A stretch of 5,905 nucleotides of DNA from Candidatus Omnitrophica bacterium 4484_49 (lineage in GTDB: Bacteria > Omnitrophota > Gorgyraeia > Kaelpiales > Kaelpiaceae), in contig NATI01000060.1 in assembly GCA_002085265.1 (NCBI GenBank), forward strand, positions 1 to 5,905, given 5' to 3'. Below, piece after piece: positions 1 through 4,669 of the stretch. Under the pieces are notes generated by a model, which was given only the letters and a program-made list of their open reading frames with translations, was not told the DNA's origin and searched no databases. Numbering within the stretch: position 1 is the first letter of the stretch; each line of letters begins with the position of its first letter. Both the position numbers and the translations under genes were made by a program.

Positions 1-1380
1 AGACAGTATAAAATTGGTGATAACGGATTGGAAGATTTTTATCCTGGAGTGAGAGTGGGAGACCCTAAATCTCTTTTGATAGAGTTTTTCCAGAGGTTGA
101 AAAGTGATGAGAAACTTCCTCAGGAGGTAAAAGAAAAAGTTTTAAATATTTTTAAGAAGAGAGGTCTGGGTGCAAGTGAAGACGAGATAATAGACAATCT
201 TGAAGAAAAAACTCCTGAGAATATAAGATTTGAGTTAAAGGAAGTTATAAAGGATATTATGGCTGAGGAAGATCCCAATCGCAAAGGCAATGCTGAGCAA
301 TTGGCAAGGGTAGTTATCCTTCTGGCTGAAATTTGTGGAGCCCAGAGTGTGACTGTTAAAAAATTACAGGATAGTCAAAGGGTCCATATAGACATTGAAA
401 ATTTGAAAAAGTCCATTATTATTGATGCCCTGGATAAAGCTTTAATGGCTATAAAGGAATATTGGTCTTGTATTAAAGATTTTTTCACGCATTTACCCGC
501 TACAGAAGAGAACAAAAGAAGGTCTAATGCGATAAAAAAATTTTACCAGAATTATGTGGCAGGACTAATTAACCCCAAGGCAGAGCCAGATGTAGTTATA
601 GAAGAAAAATTAGAAGAGGCGACTTCTCACTTTACTGTAGAATTGAGCGATAGAAGATGGACTGATATGTATAAAGGTCATGTAGGAGATGACTGTGAGC
701 GTGACCTCCATTTTTACGATACCCTGGGGTTTTTAGTGGACCCTGCTATTTTATTATTTAAGATATACGAACAAAATGGCGAGGGTAAAAAGAGATGGAT
801 TGGGCATATGGTAGTAGTTATAGCCCAGGATAAAGAAACAGGTGAGCCGGTGCTGGTTGTTGATATCGTCCAGTTAGGAAAGCGCCACTGGTTGAATGGT
901 AAAAAAAGTGGAGAAGCGAGAAAAAAATTTGCCAGTGAGATTTTAGACGGACTCGAAAAATATGCCCGCAAGTTTGGATTTAAGAAAATAGTGTTTGCTA
1001 AAAATGAACGAAATGAGAAAGGCGAGATAAAAAGAGGTTATATATCCAACAGGCAAGCGATTGCTGCTGCCATAGAAGATAAAGTGAGCACACGGGAAAG
1101 TTCTGAGGATATTCAGTGGGAACTCATCCCTGTAGGGACTGCGGGAGAAAGATACCAGAAATTGACTGCTTCCGGAATAATAGTTCCTGAGGGCCCCGAG
1201 TTCTCCGCGAGAAGATTTGTGGGTTTACCGGTTGGTTCTCCCTGGAGATTCAGGGTGGAAGAGGACTTTGGGAGAATAGGGCATTTAAATGATTTCGGCT
1301 TCCCTATCTACTATAACACTGCTTTGCAGATATTTGACCTTGATCCAACATACCTCCCTCCTGAACCTTCAGAGCCCTGA
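1..1380 (+). CDS. Uncharacterised protein with C-terminal GNAT-like alpha/beta region (5' end outside window)
   Basis: The frame is open from the first base and ends at TGA 1378-1380, giving 459 visible codons. A TTG at base 28 could be a start, but no convincing Shine-Dalgarno precedes it and the reading continues smoothly upstream, so the gene most likely begins outside the window. Numbering from the first codon seen, residues 1-200 are charged and mostly helical. A G-D-D-C motif lies at 229-232. Then come two hydrophobic strands (about 265-275 and 283-292), a long helix from 310, a strand with G-F-K-K-I-V-F-A, and Y-I-S-N near 347. This strand-strand-helix-strand order recalls the core of GNAT acyltransferases, but the acetyl-CoA loop (R/Q-x-x-G-x-G/A) is not evident. 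The tail is proline-rich (L-P-P-E-P at 452-456). Coding is certain; an acyltransferase role is only a weak structural guess. It lies 70 bases before the next gene, on the same strand. Confidence 0.8.
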   Translation, partial: RQYKIGDNGLEDFYPGVRVGDPKSLLIEFFQRLKSDEKLPQEVKEKVLNIFKKRGLGASEDEIIDNLEEKTPENIRFELKEVIKDIMAEEDPNRKGNAEQLARVVILLAEICGAQSVTVKKLQDSQRVHIDIENLKKSIIIDALDKALMAIKEYWSCIKDFFTHLPATEENKRRSNAIKKFYQNYVAGLINPKAEPDVVIEEKLEEATSHFTVELSDRRWTDMYKGHVGDDCERDLHFYDTLGFLVDPAILLFKIYEQNGEGKKRWIGHMVVVIAQDKETGEPVLVVDIVQLGKRHWLNGKKSGEARKKFASEILDGLEKYARKFGFKKIVFAKNERNEKGEIKRGYISNRQAIAAAIEDKVSTRESSEDIQWELIPVGTAGERYQKLTASGIIVPEGPEFSARRFVGLPVGSPWRFRVEEDFGRIGHLNDFGFPIYYNTALQIFDLDPTYLPPEPSEP

Positions 1381-1391
1381 ACAGGTGAGCA

Positions 1392-1454
1392 ATGTTAGAT
1401 ATTTTGACATTTTTAAAATTTTATGGTATTTATAAAAAAGAGGGGATGAGATGA
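1392..1454 (+). CDS. Possible 20-residue mini-ORF coupled to the next gene
   Basis: ATG 1392 opens a 20-codon frame, M-L-D-I-L-T-F-L-K-F-Y-G-I-Y-K-K-E-G-M-R. Its TGA at 1452-1454 overlaps the ATG of the next gene in an ATGA arrangement. AGGTGA at 1383-1388 lies three bases before the start and could serve as a ribosome site. The peptide is hydrophobic, then basic. It could couple translation of readthrough mRNA from the upstream gene to the secreted protein gene. It contains the whole candidate promoter at 1404-1432, so a transcript starting there would lack it. A frame this short in AT-rich DNA may well be chance. Confidence 0.22.
   Translation: MLDILTFLKFYGIYKKEGMR
1404..1432 (+). promoter_or_regulatory. 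Candidate sigma-70 promoter with extended -10, before the 584-residue secreted protein gene
   Basis: A perfect TTGACA (1404-1409) is followed by a 17-base AT-rich spacer ending in TGG, then TATTTA (1427-1432). The -10 matches consensus at only its first three bases, but the TGn extension would compensate. Transcription would start near 1439, leaving a leader of about 12 bases that is little more than the ribosome site. The same design (TTGACA, T/A-rich spacer, TATGG) recurs before the last gene. Confidence 0.42.
1439..1445 (+). promoter_or_regulatory. Ribosome binding site for the 584-residue protein
   Basis: AGAGGGG lies five bases before ATG 1451 and fits pairing with the 16S rRNA tail. 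It supports this start over the out-of-frame ATG at 1446. Confidence 0.65.
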
Positions 1455-3205
1455 TTATTAGAAAGAGTGGGTTTATTTTATTTATATTTCTTTTCTCCAT
1501 TTCTCTATGTGGGGAATCGCGGCGGATTAAAAACATTTCAGAGGAATTTGAGGAATATAGTGTTTCTCCTCAGGGTATAGCAGTCATTGATAATGTAACT
1601 TATCAATTCCTCCCTGTTTTCAGTGATTACAAGTTACGCAGAATATCTGATGGGAAATTTGCGGTAATAGGCCCCAATGAGGAAATCCGGTTCTATTTTT
1701 ATACTGTGCCTGTGGGGAATCCTCTATCTCAACAGGAGGCGGTTCATGTTTTTAAAGAGGGACTTCTGGTTCCCCCACGGCCTGATGAGGATACTTTAAG
1801 ACTTGCCAGACACTTTTTAGAACATCATACCACGGAAGAGGTGAAAAATGCGCTTCTTAAAAATCCAAAAAACGAATGGATGCGCTCTCGTGTCTCCGAA
1901 AATAAATGGGCGCGCCTTACTTCTGTTGCCAACAAATTTGGTTTACAGCGCCTGCAAAGATACTTTGAAAAGTTCCATGCCATAGCCCAATATACAGAGG
2001 ATCCTGAGTTCTCTCACAAAGCAGTCTCTTTTTTATTACTTTTTCAGGACCCGGAAATTGGCTTAAGATACATAGAGGAAGAGTTCCCAGTACCGCCCGG
2101 TCCCGGGGCTGATTCATCTCACGATATCATTCAGAAAAAAAAGAAAGCAATTGACCAGGAATATCTGAGTTTTACCGAGGAGTACGTTGGTAATTTAATC
2201 GCACCTATTCAGACAGCGCTAACAGGAAGCATATCTGAATCTGATCCCCTTAAGGATCTCCTTAAGAAGGGAGTAGATGTTCTTTTAGAAGATATGTCTA
2301 TAGGGATGATCGCCATTTTTTACATAGTTTACGAAGAGCAGAAACAACAACAAAAGGAAGACATTGCTGCGGTTTTTGCCCGGGCAGGTATTCCGAATCC
2401 GTTTTCCAATCAGAATATTTTGATTCCTCTCGAGGAGATGCAGGAGAAGTTACAGCCTATTCGTGAAGATTTGGAATACCTATTTGATTCTCTTAAAAGA
2501 TATTTTCAGGAAGAGTTGGTCCCGGTGTATAGAATTGATGGCTCTGGCAGTGAGTTTCTAACTCTGGAAGTTACTCCTTCTGGTACTGTTAATGGGAAAT
2601 TAATCCGGACATCACGCTCTGTATCTAACAACTCTCTACATCAGGACACAGAGATTGTAGCCACAAAGGGAAGCGACGGTTATTTCTTGGCAAGGGTAGA
2701 GGGAGGAACGCCACAGCAGTTAAGGGGTATGGCTCCCGAAGTCAGGATTTCTTCCCGTTCTTTTTATATTGCTTCTCCTTCAGAACCTTCTACAATTGGG
2801 AAAAGATACATCTCCACAACTTTCCGCTGGAGGGGATATTTATGGAATAGCAAGACGGTATTTAGATTTGGAGGTAGAAACCATACCCCTCACTTTGTTT
2901 ACCACCTCCGGATAGATACTACCGGCGGGACAGAGGAATTTTCTTTAGATCTTCAATCTCCGAGTTTGAAATTTATGGAGAAAATCGAGGATAAATACAA
3001 AGATTTAGGATGGAGTGGGCATCACTTTAAAATGGAGGAGTTTACCGGCTGGCTTAGAGATTACCTCAGATACCATACTCCGGATGAGCTTGGAGTTTTG
3101 CTCCAAAACCTGATTTTACTCCTGGCTCCTGAGGAGCCTGTGGATAAAATTGAGGTTGACCAAACCTCATATATATATTCTTGCGATTTAATTGCGGTAG
3201 TTTAA
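1451..3205 (+). CDS. Secreted protein of unknown function (584 residues)
   Basis: I do not recognise the family. The N-terminus is a clear Sec signal peptide: basic residues R4 and K5, then a hydrophobic run from 7 to 19. Cleavage after G21 (L-C-G | E-S) is plausible. C20 could suggest a lipoprotein, but L at -1 does not fit a lipobox. Residues 35-90 look beta-rich. Residues 95-355 are mainly helical, with Pro-Pro sites at V-P-P-R-P (107-111) and P-V-P-P-G-P-G (213-219) and a hydrophobic stretch near 278-295. From about 357 to 505 the chain is rich in Gly, Ser and Thr with alternating strands. A last helical part (536-565) resembles a segment at 120-137. No catalytic motif is evident. The next gene begins 24 bases downstream, so the two are probably co-transcribed. 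A role as structural surface protein, inhibitor or substrate of the neighbouring peptidases is possible but unproven. Confidence 0.85.
   Translation: MIIRKSGFILFIFLFSISLCGESRRIKNISEEFEEYSVSPQGIAVIDNVTYQFLPVFSDYKLRRISDGKFAVIGPNEEIRFYFYTVPVGNPLSQQEAVHVFKEGLLVPPRPDEDTLRLARHFLEHHTTEEVKNALLKNPKNEWMRSRVSENKWARLTSVANKFGLQRLQRYFEKFHAIAQYTEDPEFSHKAVSFLLLFQDPEIGLRYIEEEFPVPPGPGADSSHDIIQKKKKAIDQEYLSFTEEYVGNLIAPIQTALTGSISESDPLKDLLKKGVDVLLEDMSIGMIAIFYIVYEEQKQQQKEDIAAVFARAGIPNPFSNQNILIPLEEMQEKLQPIREDLEYLFDSLKRYFQEELVPVYRIDGSGSEFLTLEVTPSGTVNGKLIRTSRSVSNNSLHQDTEIVATKGSDGYFLARVEGGTPQQLRGMAPEVRISSRSFYIASPSEPSTIGKRYISTTFRWRGYLWNSKTVFRFGGRNHTPHFVYHLRIDTTGGTEEFSLDLQSPSLKFMEKIEDKYKDLGWSGHHFKMEEFTGWLRDYLRYHTPDELGVLLQNLILLLAPEEPVDKIEVDQTSYIYSCDLIAVV
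3124..3138 (+). repeat. GC-rich short hairpin near the end of the 584-residue gene
   Basis: GGCTCC and GGAGCC form a perfect 6-base-pair stem around a TGA loop. It lies inside the coding sequence and has no T-tract, so it is not an intrinsic terminator. With the second hairpin at 3151-3169 it could affect RNA stability or expression of the next gene. Confidence 0.4.
3151..3169 (+). repeat. 7-base-pair hairpin near the end of the 584-residue gene
   Basis: TGAGGTT and AACCTCA are perfect inverted repeats around a 5-base loop (GACCA). It is followed by an AT-alternating run, not by a T-tract. It sits about 35 bases before the stop codon and 60 bases before the start of the next gene. The repeat itself is certain; a function is not. 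Confidence 0.4.
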
Positions 3206-3229
3206 ATTTGGATTTAGAGAAGAAAAATA

Positions 3230-4456
3230 ATGAGAACTTTTATAATTGGGTTTCTGGTTTCTTTTGTTTTTCAATTTCCTGTAAGGGGAAATGTTACCTT
3301 TCGCAGGGTAAGGGCTTACCGGGTAAGGACCATTTTGGAAAGGGTGGAAAGCAACCTTCGTATTGATTCATCTACTATTGATAGGATAAAGATGGCGGCT
3401 GAAGCTACCTCTTCCGGACTGGCACCGGCATTTGTTGTGACCGTAGACGATTCTTTGTTAAAAAATGGCCGTAGAATCAAATTACCAGAAGCCGCAATTC
3501 CTGAAAGTAGTTTACTCGGTTTACTCCAGTGGCTGGATATTTTGGAGAAGGGGCACAGGTTGTCTGTTTTAAGTGACGAAATTTATTACCATGATAAGGC
3601 TGTGGTTTTGAGGGGGCTGGTTGAATTGGGACAGTCTTATCCCCAGATTTTTGTTTCCAGAATAGAGTCGCTTTGCACTGAGTATAATTCTCAGGATATG
3701 GCGTATGTGTTGGGAAAAATAGACAGGGAAGTGGTTAATCACAAATTGAGAGAGATACTTCTGGATGAGGAAATCTCTCCTCAGTTACGCGAACGTGCGG
3801 CATTAGCGCTCTCCTATAAGACCGATTCCGAAAGCATTTCCGCTTTACGCCAGGCACTGGGTCCTGAAAGGAGCAGTTTTTACGATGAATTTGGTCTCTG
3901 GGTGATTGATATTGGTGTAGAGGAAGAATATAAATTTACTCCCCAGGCATTGGAAGAAATACGCACCGCCCTGAAAAAGATACCCCCTCGGCATCTTGAA
4001 GAGGGAGTGAGAGTCATTCTTAAAAGGCCTCCTCAGGCTCCCCGGGAAGTATTTCTGGTGAATGGGGAAAGATATCCGGAGTGGATGGAAGATGAGTTCT
4101 CCGAGGTCTGGCGTGCTGTTCCTGCTGGCAGTTATGAGAGTTTCCATAAGATTGTATATGTCAATGAACTGGAAGATGTCGCCCGTATTATTTTTCACGA
4201 AGTCGGGCATGGAGTGCATTCTTATATCGTTTCTCAGGAGGACTGGAGAAGGTTTAAGGAATTTCATGACAATTCTACTTCTCTAAAGGAGGATTTTGCT
4301 TACCCTTATGGAAGTGTAAATTGTAATGAAGATTTCGCCACCATTTACGAACTGCTACTTTTTGCCCCTGAGGATATTTTAACCCGGGCTGATGGAGAAA
4401 GCGAAGTTCTGCGTCAAAAGGTAGGACTGGTCAGGAAATATCTACAGGAGCCCTAA
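3230..4456 (+). CDS. Secreted zinc metallopeptidase, M34 / anthrax lethal factor-like, with HEAT-like repeats
   Basis: The protein has 408 residues. ATG 3230 is the first start after an in-frame TAG at 3215. Its ribosome site is weak (AGAGAAG, seven bases upstream), so it may depend on translation of the gene 24 bases before it. Residues 1-20 form a signal peptide, likely cleaved V-R-G | N-V. Residues 121-211 hold helical pairs resembling HEAT repeats, clearest at L-R-E-R-A-A-L-A-L-S (186-195), a likely protein-binding scaffold. The catalytic domain spans about 236-405. It begins with a helix and I-P-P-R-H, then H323-E-V-G-H327, then E367 in N-E-D-F-A. Y360 lies seven residues before E367, as Y728 does before E735 in lethal factor. 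By family knowledge the two histidines and E367 bind zinc, E324 activates water and Y360 stabilises the transition state. It would act outside the cytoplasm. The substrate is unknown; a Pro-Pro site would fit some family members. Metallopeptidase: confident. Exact family: likely. Confidence 0.82.
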   Translation: MRTFIIGFLVSFVFQFPVRGNVTFRRVRAYRVRTILERVESNLRIDSSTIDRIKMAAEATSSGLAPAFVVTVDDSLLKNGRRIKLPEAAIPESSLLGLLQWLDILEKGHRLSVLSDEIYYHDKAVVLRGLVELGQSYPQIFVSRIESLCTEYNSQDMAYVLGKIDREVVNHKLREILLDEEISPQLRERAALALSYKTDSESISALRQALGPERSSFYDEFGLWVIDIGVEEEYKFTPQALEEIRTALKKIPPRHLEEGVRVILKRPPQAPREVFLVNGERYPEWMEDEFSEVWRAVPAGSYESFHKIVYVNELEDVARIIFHEVGHGVHSYIVSQEDWRRFKEFHDNSTSLKEDFAYPYGSVNCNEDFATIYELLLFAPEDILTRADGESEVLRQKVGLVRKYLQEP

Positions 4457-4522
4457 TTACAAATTCCTTTCTCTACTTCCAACACACCGCTACATTTTGG
4501 GAAAGATGCCTTGATGTGGAAA

Positions 4523-4545
4523 TAGAACCTATCTGCGCAGTTCTA
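4523..4545 (+). repeat. Inverted repeat after the first peptidase gene, possible weak terminator
   Basis: TAGAAC (4523-4528) and GTTCTA (4540-4545) pair as a 6-base stem around an 11-base loop. CTGCGCAG at 4533-4540, an 8-base palindrome, overlaps the loop. Five A residues and then only four T residues follow, so it is a poor intrinsic terminator. No better terminator was found between 4457 and the promoter at 4579. Confidence 0.25.
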
Positions 4546-4573
4546 AAAAGTTTTAGATTATAAAATGTTTTAT
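4542..4573 (+). promoter_or_regulatory. Two adjacent AAAA-NN-TTTT palindromes just upstream of a promoter; candidate operator
   Basis: TCTAAAA-AG-TTTTAGA (4542-4557) and ATAAAA-TG-TTTTAT (4560-4573) are both perfect palindromes around a 2-base centre. Their centres are 17 bases apart and the second ends five bases before the -35 box at 4579. They share a T-A-A-A-A-N-N-T-T-T-T-A core. Tandem dyads at this distance are typical of dimeric regulator sites. Relative to a start near 4615 they would be centred around -65 and -48. AT-rich DNA makes such repeats by chance fairly easily. Confidence 0.4.
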
Positions 4574-4578
4574 CAAAT

Positions 4579-4608
4579 TTGACAAATTATTTTTAAATAT
4601 GGCATTAT
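4579..4608 (+). promoter_or_regulatory. Strong candidate sigma-70 promoter with extended -10, before the second peptidase gene
   Basis: A perfect TTGACA (4579-4584) is followed by an 18-base AT-rich spacer and CATTAT (4603-4608), which matches the -10 consensus at four of six bases including the key A and final T. TGG directly before it (4600-4602) makes an extended -10. AT-rich DNA upstream could act as an UP element. The start would be near 4615, giving a leader of about 54 bases. It suggests that the second peptidase gene is transcribed independently of the first. Confidence 0.55.
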
Positions 4609-4631
4609 TCAATCAGGTGGAGAAAGGAAGG

Positions 4632-4667
4632 ATGCAGAAAGGGGCGCTTAAAAATAAGGGGGCTTAA
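4632..4667 (+). CDS. Possible 11-residue leader mini-ORF before the second peptidase gene
   Basis: ATG 4632 starts an 11-codon frame (M-Q-K-G-A-L-K-N-K-G-A) ending at TAA 4665-4667, one base before ATG 4669. GGAG at 4619-4622 lies nine bases before it, and AAGGAAGG runs up to it. Ending right at the next start, it could deliver ribosomes to the peptidase gene or tune its expression. It is too short for coding statistics and may be chance. Confidence 0.25.
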   Translation: MQKGALKNKGA

Positions 4668-4669
4668 AA
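4641..4669 (+). repeat. Imperfect tandem repeat covering the ribosome site of the second peptidase gene
   Basis: GGGGCGCTTAAAA (4641-4653) and GGGGGCTTAAAA (4658-4669) differ by a single base insertion. The second copy contains part of the ribosome site and runs into the A of the start codon. It looks like a small local duplication. Confidence 0.5.
4655..4662 (+). promoter_or_regulatory. Ribosome binding site for the second peptidase gene
   Basis: TAAGGGGG can pair with the 16S anti-Shine-Dalgarno sequence over its full length if one G-U pair is allowed. It lies six bases before ATG 4669. The in-frame sequence upstream has no other ATG, GTG or TTG before a TAA at 4594, so this start is well supported. 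Confidence 0.65.

Noticed and set aside
714..971. Minus-strand frame of 85 codons inside the first gene
   Set aside because: It is fully antisense to a strongly coding frame and its translation is low-complexity with no domain pattern.
1391..1411. AATGT/ACATT hairpin followed by T residues as a terminator for the first gene
   Set aside because: The stem has only five AT-rich pairs with an 11-base loop, and the T run is the spacer of the candidate promoter.
1508..1513. Lipoprotein cysteine C20 in the 584-residue protein
   Set aside because: The residues before the Cys (I-S-L) do not fit a lipobox, since the -1 position should be small; ordinary signal peptidase cleavage is more likely.
1917..2117. 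Minus-strand frame of 66 codons
   Set aside because: It is antisense to the 584-residue gene and has no ribosome site or recognisable sequence.
2891..2905. H-F-V-Y-H in the 584-residue protein as a degenerate HExxH
   Set aside because: The catalytic Glu is absent and no E-D-F-A or upstream Tyr motif follows; it looks like a beta strand.
3156..3179. Promoter-like TTGACC and TATATT before the first peptidase gene
   Set aside because: The spacing is only 12 bases, far from 16-18, and the boxes overlap a hairpin within coding sequence.
3307..3328. GGTAAG/CTTACC palindrome and doubled GGGTAAGG
   Set aside because: It lies in codons for the R-V-R-A-Y-R-V-R segment and is adequately explained by the repeated amino acids.
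3181..3366. Plus-strand frame of 61 codons bridging the second and third genes
   Set aside because: It overlaps the signal peptide region of the peptidase in another frame, has no ribosome site and reads as a shadow.
3845..4267. Minus-strand frame of 140 codons
   Set aside because: It lies opposite the peptidase catalytic domain, whose HExxH frame is clearly the real one.
4062..4286. Plus-strand frame of 74 codons within the first peptidase gene
   Set aside because: It is an alternative-frame shadow of the catalytic domain.
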